This document shows positions 24,686 through 33,307 of a DNA stretch of 48,744 nt, one piece after another. This DNA is from Bradyrhizobium sp. S69. GTDB lineage: Bacteria > Pseudomonadota > Alphaproteobacteria > Rhizobiales > Xanthobacteraceae. The notes under the pieces are model-generated. The model saw nothing but the letters and a program-made list of their open reading frames with translations, searched no databases and was not told where the DNA came from. Positions within the stretch are counted from its first letter, which is position 1; every line of letters starts with the position of its first letter. A program made the translations under genes and the position numbers. Where the stretch lies: contig NZ_LMUK01000033.1 in assembly GCF_009766005.1 (NCBI RefSeq), forward strand, positions 1 to 48,744. Reading direction: 5' to 3'.

Positions 24686-24865
24686 TCAACCCATCCCGCG
24701 GACCCGACCTTTCGCTCGCTTGCAAAGCCGTTCCTGTTCTTGCGCGAGCACTCGCCAGGCGGCTTCCATCCGTGTGAACGCGCGCCTGGTTTCGTCGTCT
24801 CCGGCCTGTCCAGCCAGAAACGCGCAGTCGTTGGCGTTTGCACGATATTTGGTAGCTAAATTCAT
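24686..24865 (-). CDS. Small hypothetical protein
   Basis: 59 residues from ATG at 24865, preceded by TTTGAGGGC. Sequence LATKYRANANDCAFLAGQAG then DETRRAFTRMEAAWRVLAQEQERL forms two amphipathic helices. Very similar short helical proteins (a KYR..A..C..LA start and a W..LA.Q end) are numerous in Bradyrhizobium-type genomes. Function unknown. Confidence 0.65.
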   Translation of the reverse strand: MNLATKYRANANDCAFLAGQAGDDETRRAFTRMEAAWRVLAQEQERLCKRAKGRVRGMG

Positions 24866-25220
24866 GCCCTCAAAATGGCCCGCAAGGCCCACGTTGCAAC
24901 GGGATGAACCGATGAAATGTTTGTAAGGTCGGACGCGCAGTCGGATCGGTTGAGCTCTTCGAAACCGATCAAATCACAGGCTTGACGGTGATGGGTTTCG
25001 CGAAAAGTTCAACCTCTCCTGCTCCCTGTTATTCGCCAACGAACGAACCTGTTGTAGCAGGTCTTGTACGGCCCGAAGCTCTCTGGCAGACCGTGCCATG
25101 GTGCGCCGGACCGCAATATCCGGGAAGATACCGTCGAAGACACGTCGGTCGTTGACCCTGGGCACGCCGCGCGGCTTGTTCGGAAGGAACGGCCTGATGG
25201 CTGTCCACTCACAGAGGACC
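24866..25220. other. Stretch without a supported gene
   Basis: Open frames of about 60 codons exist on the minus strand (24974-25165 and 25009-25212), with a plausible helical piece ELRAVQDLLQQVRSLAN, but they overlap in different frames, lack ribosome binding sites and are not convincing. Possibly the remains of a gene. I see no RNA gene or clear promoter. Confidence 0.3.
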
Positions 25221-25307
25221 GTAGGGTGGGTTAGCCGTAGGCGTAACCCACCATTTTCGGCGAATGGAAAGATGGTGGATTATGGCTGCGCCTAACCCAC
25301 CCAACGA
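25221..25307. repeat. GTAGGGTGGGTTAG palindromic repeat, copy 1
   Basis: GTAGGGTGGGTTAG with GGCGTAACCCACCATTTT on the left and GATGGTGGATTATGGCTGCG with CCTAACCCACCC on the right form an imperfect foldback of about 87 bp. A second copy is at 26103-26179. Such GTGGGTTA elements are common in Bradyrhizobium-type intergenic DNA. Confidence 0.75.
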
Positions 25308-25337
25308 GCTTTAACCCAAAGCCGACGTTCGGCTCGC

Positions 25338-25943
25338 TTAGTCTTTTGTGGGTGAATAGACGGTGAAGGCGACCTCAAAACCGAGGGCTGCCATCGCTTC
25401 GAGCGTCTTTGCTGATATAGCAAATTCTGCGGCATGAGGCTTGGCGCCCGTCTGTATTCCGATATTTGCCCTTCGATATTTCAACCGGCTCCAAACCTTC
25501 TTCGCGTCCGGCGGAAGTGCCTCAATCAATCTGATGACTTCCAACATAGTTGTGTCGAGAGACGTATAGTCTTCCGCCAACTCTATCGATGCATCGATGT
25601 CGATGTGGCTGAGAACGACGACTGAGGGTTCGACCATTTTTAGGAAGCCCGCCACGTCGTCACTATCGCCACGAAGATCAATGTCAACGTTGAGGAAATC
25701 AGTAGAAGCTGCACTCATCACGATGGTCGGGCGGTCTAATTCAGCAAGCTCTTTCTTCAAAGCCTCCCAACCGTGAGCCAACACGACTGTGCTCAGGATG
25801 CCGCGAAGGGAAAATTTGACATCAAAAATCTCGCCCGTTTCACCTTCAAGCGTGAAGTCGATTTTTGGGTCCTCCTTCGTTGGAGCATCACCGCTCATGC
25901 TTCGGCCCATCACAATCGTCGGCAATCGCGTTCGCATTGTCAT
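25338..25943 (-). CDS. Hypothetical cytoplasmic protein
   Basis: 201 residues from ATG at 25943; GTG at 25985 and ATG at 25898 are alternative starts. No signal peptide or membrane helix. The protein alternates beta strands and helices: FDVKFSLRGILSTVVLAHGW, then SAASTDFLNVDIDLRGDSDD and VEPSVVVLSHIDIDASIELA, ending with ALGFEVAFTVYSPTKD. I recognise no family or catalytic motif. It is AT-richer than the core genes and lies alone between the two GTGGGTTA repeats, which suggests acquisition as a single gene. Confidence 0.65.
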   Translation of the reverse strand: MTMRTRLPTIVMGRSMSGDAPTKEDPKIDFTLEGETGEIFDVKFSLRGILSTVVLAHGWEALKKELAELDRPTIVMSAASTDFLNVDIDLRGDSDDVAGFLKMVEPSVVVLSHIDIDASIELAEDYTSLDTTMLEVIRLIEALPPDAKKVWSRLKYRRANIGIQTGAKPHAAEFAISAKTLEAMAALGFEVAFTVYSPTKD

Positions 25944-26102
25944 GTTGGCTTTCTTATGCAGCGTGTTGAATGACCTAAATCGCACTTTACGAGAATATGG
26001 GCCAGAGCAGAGCCGGACAATCCCGCGTCGATTTCAGCTTCTGGCACCTTTCGGACCCGAGGCGATGTCCGGTTTGCGTCTGCAATACGCGGGATAGCGG
26101 AC

Positions 26103-26179
26103 GTGGGTCGAAGGCGTAACCCACCGTTTTGGGTGCGCGGAAAAATGGTGGGTTACGGCTGCGCCTAACCCACCCTACG
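26103..26179. repeat. GTGGGTTAG palindromic repeat, copy 2
   Basis: GTGGGTCGAAGGCGTAACC through ATGGTGGGTTACGGCTGCGC to CTAACCCACCCTACGAGCT: same family and same orientation as 25221-25307. The arms pair as a long imperfect hairpin. The two copies flank the hypothetical gene at 25338-25943. Confidence 0.75.
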
Positions 26180-26215
26180 AGCTGGTACTCAAATGATGCG
26201 CGGAACGACCAACGT

Positions 26216-26371
26216 CTAAGAATAATCCGGTGCGTCCGGCTTGCGGAACATGTGGATCGGATCGCCGGGCTGCAGCGGCTTCCCGGTGAACGCCACATAG
26301 GCGTACAGCGCGAGATAGCCGATCGCCAGCGCGCCGACGGCGTAAAGCATCCAGACCGCAAAGCGCTTCAT
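26216..26371 (-). CDS. 51-residue single-pass membrane protein
   Basis: ATG at 26371, stop TAG at 26216-26218. The peptide begins MKRFAVWMLYAVGALAIG, has one hydrophobic helix (about residues 5-28), then a short polar tail with GKPLQPGDPIHMFRKPDAP. Codon use is normal high-GC with G/C at most third positions, supporting a real gene. It is probably an inner-membrane protein with a small cytoplasmic or periplasmic tail. Function unknown. Confidence 0.6.
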   Translation of the reverse strand: MKRFAVWMLYAVGALAIGYLALYAYVAFTGKPLQPGDPIHMFRKPDAPDYS

Positions 26372-26619
26372 TGTAAAACCTGATACGGCGACGGCGATTT
26401 ATGCCCGCGCTCCACGGCGCGGTCTCCCGTCTTCCGAGGGTTCTTGTCAAGGCCCTGCAGTCTTTGGGGATGTGGAGCGCCGCAGCATCTGGAAGAGGAT
26501 GGCGCCGCCATGCCGGGTGATTTCTCCCAAGGCGATTTTTCCCACCGCCGCCGGCCGAATTTCAATTGCCTGTCGCAACTTTCTGATGTTATTGGTGTCC
26601 AAACAACCGGAGAGCGATA

Positions 26620-27000
26620 ATGGCACTGTATGCGCAGACGAGCGGCCCCTTGGCGACAAACTCCGGTTCTTTCGTACCGATTCCCGGCCTGAGCATCCCC
26701 CTTCCCATCGGCGTGGACACGCTGGCGATGGTGGTCCTCAACGTGCCCAATCCCTATGCCACTGGGAACGATTTCCCCGGGGGGACCTTCGGCATCGCCG
26801 TCAACGGCCAGGTTTCGTCCGTGCAGGCGACCTTTACCTACAACGAGCAGAATCCTCAAAGCACGGGCCGCGTACCGACAACACTCGTGGTCGGCGTTCC
26901 CCTGGCGAATAACCCGCAAACCGTCACCGGTGTGTGGTTCGGCGTGCGCGGCAGCACCGTTCACCTCGACACTCCTGCGACGCTCAGCTCGACCATCTGA
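26620..27000 (+). CDS. Beta-sandwich hypothetical protein
   Basis: 126 residues, ATG at 26620 with GGAGAG 6 bases upstream. No signal peptide. The sequence is almost all beta strand (SFVPIPGLSIPLPIGVDTLA; GIAVNGQVSSVQATFTY; TLVVGVPLANN; GVWFGVRGSTVHLDTPATL), with the look of a C1q/TNF-like or lectin-like jelly roll, in which a final G-x-W/V-x-x-R-G-S-T strand is common. That is resemblance only. The gene stands alone and is followed by the nested repeat at 27016. Confidence 0.65.
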   Translation: MALYAQTSGPLATNSGSFVPIPGLSIPLPIGVDTLAMVVLNVPNPYATGNDFPGGTFGIAVNGQVSSVQATFTYNEQNPQSTGRVPTTLVVGVPLANNPQTVTGVWFGVRGSTVHLDTPATLSSTI

Positions 27001-27050
27001 GGTTACAGCGGGATTGATTGAATCGGCCGCGACTTCCCTTCACCCCTCCC

Positions 27051-27115
27051 GCCCAACTCGGGTCTACCCGACTTGGGCATCATATTGATCGAAGTCGGAT
27101 ATATCCGACTTCGAT
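27051..27115. repeat. Two related 28-base palindromes in tandem
   Basis: 27051-27078 is a 28-base hairpin (GCCCAACTCGGGT, CT, ACCCGACTTGGGC; one mismatch). 27088-27115 is a perfect 28-base palindrome with core AAGTCGGATATATCCGACTT. Both cores have the form AAxTCGG-n-TnTA-n-CCGACTT. They sit at the tip of the first hairpin of the surrounding repeat, where the other copy (35419) has only a direct turn. Confidence 0.75.
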
Positions 27116-27130
27116 TGGGAGAGGTCGGTG

Positions 27131-27171
27131 CCAACGGGTCGCGCGAATGCTCGCCCGATGACAAGCTCCGC
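27131..27171. repeat. Mini-hairpin element, copy B
   Basis: CCAACGGGTCGCGCGAATGC then TCGCCCGATGACAAGCTCCG and C. Stem CGGG(T)CGCGC against GCTCGCCCG with one mismatch. It is inserted in the surrounding repeat at a point where the shorter copy of that repeat (35419) reads straight through. Confidence 0.6.
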
Positions 27172-27348
27172 GCCGGGTGAGGGGTTAAGACCTCTCGTTT
27201 GGTTTAAGAGCCCTCACCCGATTTGCGCCGGACGATGCTTCGCATCGCCGGGGGCAAATCGACCTCTCCCCGCCGGGGAGAGGTGAAGTGAAGCGCCCGC
27301 GGATAGCCCCGGCTCAATCTAATCTCACCCGCTATAATCGCGACCAAG

Positions 27349-27924
27349 CTACCCGCGCGCGGACGCGAGCGGCAGGCTGACTTCGGCGAGTTTGGCCGCG
27401 TCCTCATCCTGATCGACGGCGACATAGCGGCCCTGCCAATAGGCCAGCGCCGCGGTATGCCCCGAGGTCTGGATGTCCAGCACGCGCCCGATCACGATGG
27501 CATGGGAGTGCCGCTCGACGATATCCTCGACCTGGCAGTCGATCGCCGCCAACGCGCCGGCCAGCAGCGGCACGCCGGAGATCCGCGTGGTCCATTGCGC
27601 ACCCGTAAAACGATCGGCGCCCTTCAGGCCGCCCTTGCCGGTAAACCGTTCGGCGACATCAAGCTGATTGGCGGCGAGGATGTTGACCCCGAAGAAGCCC
27701 AGACGCCGGAGGATCGGCCAGGAGGAGGATTCGCGGTTGATGCTCACGATCAGCGTCGGCGGATCGACCGACAGCGACGAGACCGACGTGACCGTCATGC
27801 CGGTGATGTCCTTGCCCTGCCCGACCGTAATCACGCTGACGCCGCCGGTGAGATGACGCATGGCGCCGCGAAACTCATCCGGGGCAATATCGGCGAGGGT
27901 GAGATGGCGGACGGCGGAGTTCAT
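27349..27924 (-). CDS. Flavin reductase family protein of the ssu operon
   Basis: 191 residues from ATG at 27924 with GATGAGG upstream; the frame is open to 27987 but that part contributes no conserved sequence. Family strings are FRGAMRHLTGGVSVITVG, GMTVTSVSSLSVDPPTLIVS, FGVNILAANQ and HAIVIGRV. It should reduce FMN with NAD(P)H and hand the FMNH2 to the SsuD monooxygenase. It belongs to the FMN-split-barrel type, unlike enterobacterial SsuE, which is flavodoxin-like, so I do not call it ssuE. It is the last gene of the operon, 66 bp after ssuB. Confidence 0.87.
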   Translation of the reverse strand: MNSAVRHLTLADIAPDEFRGAMRHLTGGVSVITVGQGKDITGMTVTSVSSLSVDPPTLIVSINRESSSWPILRRLGFFGVNILAANQLDVAERFTGKGGLKGADRFTGAQWTTRISGVPLLAGALAAIDCQVEDIVERHSHAIVIGRVLDIQTSGHTAALAYWQGRYVAVDQDEDAAKLAEVSLPLASARG

Positions 27925-27990
27925 GGCGGCCTCATCATTCCAAGTTGTTTGTTTCAGGCCTGTTGAAACCAAGCCTGTTGTTTCCAAAGC

Positions 27991-28827
27991 CTATTCATCG
28001 GTCGTTTGCAGGAGATCGCGCAGGATCGAGCCTTCCAGCGCCGCCAGATCGGCCGAGCCGCGGCGCCGGGGACGCGCGATGTCGACATTGATATCGTGCG
28101 CGATGCGCCCTTCCTCGATCACCAGCACCCGATCGGCCAGCGCGACCGCTTCCGACACGTCATGCGTGACCAGGATCGCGGTGAACGCCTGATCGCGCCA
28201 CACCTGCCCCAGCATCCGCTGCATCGAAATGCGGGTCAGCGCATCGAGCGCGCCGAGCGGTTCGTCGAAAGCGAGAATGCGCGGCTGGCTGACCAAAGCG
28301 CGCGCCAGCGCCACGCGCTGTTTCTGTCCGCCCGACAGCACCGCCGGCCAATCGCCGCGCTTCTCATCGAGACCGACCTCGGCGAGCGCCTTGGCGGCAC
28401 GTGATTGCGCGTCCGGCGATCCGCGATCGCGGCCCAGGCCGACCTCGACGTTCGACAGCACCCGCGCCCACGGCAGCAAGCGCGGCTCCTGGAACATGAC
28501 GCGGACGTCTTCAGGCCGGGTTTCTTCGCCGAAGCTGATGCTGCCGGCGTCGATCTTCTCGAGGCCCGCGATCAAGCGCAAAAGCGTGCTCTTGCCGCAG
28601 CCGCTGCGGCCGACGATCGCCACGAACTGGCCGGCCGGAATGTGCAGGTCGATGCCGCGCAGCACCTCGTTGCTGCCGAACGACTTGCGCAAGCCTCGAA
28701 TGGTCAGCGGCAGCCCGCGATGCGGCGCATCGTCCGAGCCGTCACGCGCCAGCCGCGCTTGCTCGATGAAATCGGGATGATCCACGGCTTCGGCCTCAGG
28801 ACCGAGAAAACGAAGGGCTTGCTGCAT
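27991..28827 (-). CDS. ssuB: Sulfonate ABC transporter ATP-binding protein SsuB
   Basis: 278 residues. Walker [11 protein letters not shown]-loop [10 protein letters not shown], signature [15 protein letters not shown], Walker [13 protein letters not shown] and the switch His in [15 protein letters not shown]. The EPRLLPW string is typical of the nitrate/sulfonate/taurine group. An N-terminal extension of about 40 residues precedes the ABC core. It pairs with the permease encoded 24 bp upstream. Confidence 0.92.
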   Translation of the reverse strand: MQQALRFLGPEAEAVDHPDFIEQARLARDGSDDAPHRGLPLTIRGLRKSFGSNEVLRGIDLHIPAGQFVAIVGRSGCGKSTLLRLIAGLEKIDAGSISFGEETRPEDVRVMFQEPRLLPWARVLSNVEVGLGRDRGSPDAQSRAAKALAEVGLDEKRGDWPAVLSGGQKQRVALARALVSQPRILAFDEPLGALDALTRISMQRMLGQVWRDQAFTAILVTHDVSEAVALADRVLVIEEGRIAHDINVDIARPRRRGSADLAALEGSILRDLLQTTDE

Positions 28828-28851
28828 CTGTCTCTCGCTTGATTTCTGCGG

Positions 28852-29655
28852 TTATTTCTGGAAGGCCGGGTGCCAGGACAGCGTCAGCCGCTCCAGCGCG
28901 CGTGAGGCGCTGTCGGCCAGCTTTCCGAGCAACGCGTAGATCAGGATGCTGAGCACCACGACATCGATCTGCATGAACTCGCGCGCCTGCATCGCCATGT
29001 AGCCAAGGCCGGACGAGGCCGCGATGGTCTCCGCCACGATCAGCGTCAACCACATGATGCCGAGCGCGAAACGCAGGCCGACGAAGATCGATGGCAACGC
29101 GCCGGGAAAGATCACCCGGCGAAACAGTTCGCCGTCCCTCATGCCGTAGATGCGTCCCATCTCGATCAGCTGCGGGTCGACGGTGCGGATGCCATGCAGC
29201 GTGTTGAGATAGATCGGGAAGAACACGCCGAGCGCGACCAGGAACAATTTTGCCGACTCGTCGATCCCGAACCAGAGGATGACCAGCGGGATCAACGCCA
29301 GATGCGGAATGTTGCGCACCATCTGCAGCGTGGTGTCGGTTAATTTGCTGGAGAGCTGCGACAGCCCGTTGGCAAGCCCAAAGGCAAAACCGATGCCGCC
29401 GCCGATGACAAAGCCGACGCTGGCGCGCCAGAAGCTGACCCAGATGTTGCGTTCGAGTTCGCCTGAAAGCAGCAGCTTCCATCCCGCCACCGCGACATCC
29501 GACGGCGCCGGCAGCACCCGCGACGACACGAAGCCGGTGACACAGGCGATCTGCCAGAGCAGCAGAATAGCCAGCGGCACGATCCACTGGATCAGGCCGT
29601 CGGGGCGCGGCAACCGCCAGCTGCGGACGCGCGGAAGAACTTCGATCAAACTCAT
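28852..29655 (-). CDS. ssuC: Sulfonate ABC transporter permease SsuC
   Basis: 267 residues from ATG at 29655; longer reading is antisense-like sequence inside ssuD. Six or so membrane helices, with the binding-protein-dependent permease loop [25 protein letters not shown], read in two parts, that docks on the ATPase, and [20 protein letters not shown] near the end. The ATG overlaps the ssuD stop (ATGA), so translation is coupled. Confidence 0.93.
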   Translation of the reverse strand: MSLIEVLPRVRSWRLPRPDGLIQWIVPLAILLLWQIACVTGFVSSRVLPAPSDVAVAGWKLLLSGELERNIWVSFWRASVGFVIGGGIGFAFGLANGLSQLSSKLTDTTLQMVRNIPHLALIPLVILWFGIDESAKLFLVALGVFFPIYLNTLHGIRTVDPQLIEMGRIYGMRDGELFRRVIFPGALPSIFVGLRFALGIMWLTLIVAETIAASSGLGYMAMQAREFMQIDVVVLSILIYALLGKLADSASRALERLTLSWHPAFQK

Positions 29656-30836
29656 GATTGCGAGGCCTTTATCAGCGGGCGGTGTTCGTTGGCGATGGTT
29701 TCGCCAAACGGACCGGTATTGACTCGAAGCTGCTTCACATTGCCTGGCTCGGTCAGCGACAGCAGCGGGAACACCAGTTCGGCGAAGCGATAGGCTTCTT
29801 CCAGATGCGGATAGCCGGACAAGATGAAGGTATCGATGCCGACGTCCTGATACTCCTTGATGCGCGCCGCCACGGTCTCGGGGTCGCCGACCAGCGCGGT
29901 CCCCGCGCCGCCGCGCACCAAGCCGACGCCGGCCCACAGATTGGGGCTGATCTCGAGCTTGTCGCGACGCCCGTCGTGCAGTTGCAGCATGCGCTGCTGG
30001 CCGACCGAATCCATCCGCGAGAAGATCTTCTGCGCCGAAGCGATGGTGTCGTCGGTGACGTGCTTGATCAGGTCGTCGGCGGCCTTCCAGGCCTCCTCAT
30101 TGGTCTCGCGCACGATCACATGCAGCCGGATTCCGAACGAGAGTTTTCGGCCACGCGCCGAGGCTGCCGCCTTGACCTTGTTGACCTTCTCGGCCACCGC
30201 CGCCGGCGGCTCGCCCCAGGTGAGATATTTGTCGACGGTATCAACCGCGACATCGATGCCGGCGTCCGACGAGCCGCCGAAGTACAGCGGCGGCCGCGGC
30301 GACTGCACCGGATTGAACAGCAGCCGGCCGTCCTCGATCTGGATGTGCTTGCCCTCGACATTGACGGTCTTGCCGGCCAAGAGATCGCTGTAGACGTTGA
30401 GGAACTCGCGGGTCAGCGCGTAGCGCTCGTTGTGATCGAGGAAGATGCCGTCGCCCTTGTTCTCGACCGGATCGCCGCCGGTGACGACGTTGATCAAAAG
30501 CCGGCCGTTGGTGACGCGATCGAGCGTCGCGGTCATCCGCGCCGCCACCGTCGGCGATTGCAGGCCGGGGCGAACCGCGACCAGATAGCGCAGCCGCTCG
30601 GTCCAGGGTGCGACCGCGGACGCGACGACCCAGGAATCCTCGCAGCTTCGTCCAGTCGGCAACAGCACGCCGTAATAGCCGAGCTGGTCGGCGGCCTGCG
30701 CGATCTGGCGCAGGTAATTGAAATTGACGTCGCGCCCGCCGGTGGTGGTGCCGAGATAATGGCCGTCACCATGGGTCGGCAGGAACCAGAGGATGTTGGC
30801 GGCTGACTCGGCCTGTGGGGAAACGAGTTTTGTCAT
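29652..30836 (-). CDS. ssuD: FMNH2-dependent alkanesulfonate monooxygenase SsuD
   Basis: 394 residues from ATG at 30836. Luciferase-like TIM barrel: [36 protein letters not shown] with the active-site Cys region, [39 protein letters not shown] and [20 protein letters not shown]. It oxidises alkanesulfonates to aldehydes and sulfite with reduced FMN supplied by a partner reductase. Length and motifs match SsuD well. It lies between the binding-protein gene (2 bp) and ssuC (4-bp overlap). Confidence 0.95.
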   Translation of the reverse strand: MTKLVSPQAESAANILWFLPTHGDGHYLGTTTGGRDVNFNYLRQIAQAADQLGYYGVLLPTGRSCEDSWVVASAVAPWTERLRYLVAVRPGLQSPTVAARMTATLDRVTNGRLLINVVTGGDPVENKGDGIFLDHNERYALTREFLNVYSDLLAGKTVNVEGKHIQIEDGRLLFNPVQSPRPPLYFGGSSDAGIDVAVDTVDKYLTWGEPPAAVAEKVNKVKAAASARGRKLSFGIRLHVIVRETNEEAWKAADDLIKHVTDDTIASAQKIFSRMDSVGQQRMLQLHDGRRDKLEISPNLWAGVGLVRGGAGTALVGDPETVAARIKEYQDVGIDTFILSGYPHLEEAYRFAELVFPLLSLTEPGNVKQLRVNTGPFGETIANEHRPLIKASQS

Positions 30837-30838
30837 GA

Positions 30839-31789
30839 TCAGGATCCCGGCTTGCGTTGAAGATCGGACACCGTGATTGCTTTCGGCAGCAGGCCGAGGC
30901 CGAGGAAAGTGTCGGCGATACGTTGCTGGCTGGCGATGACGTCGTTGCTGATCGGCAAGATCCCGTAGGCCTCCCGCCTGAGCGATACCGCGAGCACCGA
31001 TGCGGGCAATCCGACCGACGGGCTCAATTGCTCGGCGACAGCATCGATGTTGTTCTTGGCCCAATCGTCGGCCTCGTTGAGCGCATCGAGGAACACGTCG
31101 ACCGCTTTGGCGTCATGGGTCAAGAAATTCTTCGAGGTGAAATAGAACTGATAGTTGGCGACCAATTCGGTGCCGTCGGCGAGAACACGTGCGCCGGTCG
31201 AGGCTTCCGCCGCGGCCTCATAGGGATCCCAGATCACCCACGCATCGACCGATCCGCTGCTGAACGCCGCGAGCGCGTCCGATGGCGCGAGAAATACCGG
31301 CTGGATATCGGTATATTTCAGGCCCGCCTTTTCCAGCGCCTTGACCAGCAGGTAATGAACGTTGGAGCCCTTGTTGAGCGCAACCTTCTTGCCTTTGAGA
31401 TCGGCGACGGATTTAAGCGCGCTGTCCTTGGGTACCAGGATCGCCTCGCCCTGCGGCGCCGGCGGATCGTAGGCCAGATAGACCAGCGGTGCGCCGGCCG
31501 CCTGCGCGAAGATCGGCGGCGTTTCGCCCGTAACGCCAAAGTCGATGGCACCGACATTCAACGCTTCCAGCAGCGGCGGACCCGACGGAAATTCCGTCCA
31601 TACCACCTTATAACCGAGTGGCTTGAGCTTTTCTTCGAGCGAGCCCTTGCCCTTGAGCAGCACCAGCTTGCCGTATTTCTGGAAGCCGACGCGCACGGTC
31701 TTGTCCTGCCCGTAGCTGGCGCCGACGCCGACCAAAGCCGTGGTCATCGACAACACCGCGACCGCAATTATTTTTTTGAACAAACGCAT
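30839..31789 (-). CDS. ssuA: Aliphatic sulfonate-binding protein SsuA
   Basis: 316 residues. Sec signal peptide ([20 protein letters not shown], cleaved near ASYGQ). Family strings: [59 protein letters not shown] and [14 protein letters not shown]. It delivers sulfonates to SsuBC in the periplasm. It ends 2 bp before ssuD and begins 33 bp after a second SsuA-like gene, its paralogue. Confidence 0.93.
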   Translation of the reverse strand: MRLFKKIIAVAVLSMTTALVGVGASYGQDKTVRVGFQKYGKLVLLKGKGSLEEKLKPLGYKVVWTEFPSGPPLLEALNVGAIDFGVTGETPPIFAQAAGAPLVYLAYDPPAPQGEAILVPKDSALKSVADLKGKKVALNKGSNVHYLLVKALEKAGLKYTDIQPVFLAPSDALAAFSSGSVDAWVIWDPYEAAAEASTGARVLADGTELVANYQFYFTSKNFLTHDAKAVDVFLDALNEADDWAKNNIDAVAEQLSPSVGLPASVLAVSLRREAYGILPISNDVIASQQRIADTFLGLGLLPKAITVSDLQRKPGS

Positions 31790-31822
31790 CGTCTTATCCT
31801 CATTGAATGAAAAATGACCGGC

Positions 31823-32791
31823 TCAGGTCGCGGCCTGCTTCCAGACCGCGTCGCGAATTGCGATTGGCTTGGGAATCAGCCCGAGCTTCTGGAACCGGTC
31901 GGCAACGGCTTGCTGCGTGGCGATGATCTCAGGGGTGATCGGGCCGATCGCGAAGGACGCGCGATTGGCCGCGACGGTCTGGATTTCGAGCGGCACGCCG
32001 GTCACCGCGGCGAGCGATGCCGCGACGCTGTCGCGATGCGCCTCGGCCCACCGCGCCGCCTCAGCCAGACCATCGATGATTTCACGGGTTTCCTGCGCAT
32101 GCAGGTTCGCGAAGTCGCGGTTCGCCAGATAAAACGAATTGGTCTTGGCGACTTCGGAAGCGTTGACCAGAATTCGGCCCTGCTGCCGCTTCTCGCCGAT
32201 CGCGAAATACGGATCCCAGATCGCCCACGCGTCAATGCTGCCATTGGCGAAAGCAGGTCCCGCATCGGGCGGGGACAAATAAACCGGTGTAATGTCCTGA
32301 TAGGTCAGGCCGGCTTTTTCCAGCGCCGCGATCAGGACGTTGTGCGCGCTGGTGCCTTTTGCAACACCGACGCGCCTGCCCTTCAGGTCGGCCAGGTTGC
32401 GAATTCCGGAATCGGCCGAGACCAGGATGCCCTGCCCGTTGGTAATGGGCGAACCCGCCACATAGAGGATGTTCGCGTTGGCGGCTTGCGCGAAAATCGG
32501 CGGCGTGTCGCCCACCGCGCCGAGATCGACGCTACCGGTGCTCATGGCTTCCATCATGGGAGGGCCCGAGCTGAACTCAACCCACTTCACGGCGATCCCC
32601 CGCCCGGCAAAATGCTTCTCCAGCACTTCCTGCTGCCGCGCGATCACCAGCACGCCGGTCTTTTGATAACCGATGCGGATTTCCTTGAGGGAAGCCTGTT
32701 CCTTAACAGCCGCCTGCGCATTCACCTGCCGCGACACCACGGCAACCGCCGCGGTTCCAATCGACCATTTGAGGAATTCCCGGCGCTTCAT
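31823..32791 (-). CDS. Second SsuA-like binding protein, probable Tat substrate
   Basis: 322 residues from ATG at 32791 (GGAG upstream); the frame is open to 32869. The N-terminus KRREFLKWSIGTAAVAVVS has a twin-arginine motif (RREFLK), unlike the Sec signal of the neighbouring SsuA. The mature part repeats the family pattern: [55 protein letters not shown] and DAWAIWDPYFAIGEKR. Probably an alternative receptor for the same SsuBC permease with a different sulfonate range. It is the first gene of the operon. Confidence 0.9.
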   Translation of the reverse strand: MKRREFLKWSIGTAAVAVVSRQVNAQAAVKEQASLKEIRIGYQKTGVLVIARQQEVLEKHFAGRGIAVKWVEFSSGPPMMEAMSTGSVDLGAVGDTPPIFAQAANANILYVAGSPITNGQGILVSADSGIRNLADLKGRRVGVAKGTSAHNVLIAALEKAGLTYQDITPVYLSPPDAGPAFANGSIDAWAIWDPYFAIGEKRQQGRILVNASEVAKTNSFYLANRDFANLHAQETREIIDGLAEAARWAEAHRDSVAASLAAVTGVPLEIQTVAANRASFAIGPITPEIIATQQAVADRFQKLGLIPKPIAIRDAVWKQAAT

Positions 32792-33307
32792 CACGATCTC
32801 CAGACGGAATGCCGCCGACATCGTGCATGCATTCGAACTCAGGAAATGATGATGGTGCTGCGCCCGCAATGTGTCGAGTGCCCTGCAAAAATAGCAATAA
32901 TCGTGCTACTAGGTGGACCGCTGACGATGGGTTTGTTGCCGGATTGCGATCTTCAGCGGCGCATTTTTCTTGACGTTGCCGGCACGCAAACTGGTTAATC
33001 ATGGCGTGAGCCGTCGGGCTCATTTCATGGCACAAAAGTCGAACTCTGCCTCAAGCTTTGGCAACGCGGTCGGCCATCACAGATAGTTTCCAAGGGTCGA
33101 GCATTGTGCAGAAGATTATTGTCGTCAGAATCGCCGGCAACAGGCGATCCTTCTTCGGCCTCAGCCGCGACGCCCGGAATCGGCTCCAACGGCAGAAAAT
33201 CCGCGGCTGCGGACGGCTAACAATCAAAGACGGTTTATGACAGACTAGACACAGTATTTCGCAAGGACCTTGAACTACCAAGCCCCGATCCCGCAGCCGA
33301 GTTCATC
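32792..33307. other. Divergent intergenic region between the ssu operon and metY
   Basis: 516 bp that must contain the promoters of both the ssu operon (minus) and metY (plus). I see no SAM riboswitch pattern, no sigma-54 element at the right spacing and no strong operator. A TTGACG at about 32,973 followed by GTTAAT at 18 bp is a weak promoter candidate on the plus strand but is far from metY. Short open frames here (for example 33051-33281 minus) do not look coding. Confidence 0.4.

Larger units (their letters stand above)
27016..27288. repeat. GATTGAATCGG...GGTGAGGGGTT repeat, long copy with insertions
   Basis: Shares its framework (GATTGAATCGG, TTCCCTTCACC, GGGAGAGGTCGG, GGGTGAGGGGTT, CCTCTCGTTTGGT, CCCTCACCCGATTTGC, GACCTCTCCCC) with the 142-bp copy at 35419-35560. 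This copy is about 130 bp longer because extra pieces sit at hairpin tips: two palindromes at 27051-27115, a mini-hairpin at 27131-27171 and a GATGCTTCGCATCGCC insert near 27232-27250. It fills the 348-bp gap between the beta-sandwich gene and the flavin reductase gene. Confidence 0.75.

Noticed and set aside
24974..25212. Two overlapping minus-strand frames of about 65 codons
   Set aside because: They are in different frames over the same bases, lack ribosome binding sites and run into repeat sequence.
26618..26640. A GG-N10-GC sigma-54-like match
   Set aside because: It overlaps the start codon and first codons of the beta-sandwich gene, so it cannot promote that gene.
33200..33307. Possible SAM-II or other S-adenosylmethionine riboswitch before metY
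   Set aside because: These are common before met genes in alphaproteobacteria, but I could not find the conserved pseudoknot sequence here.
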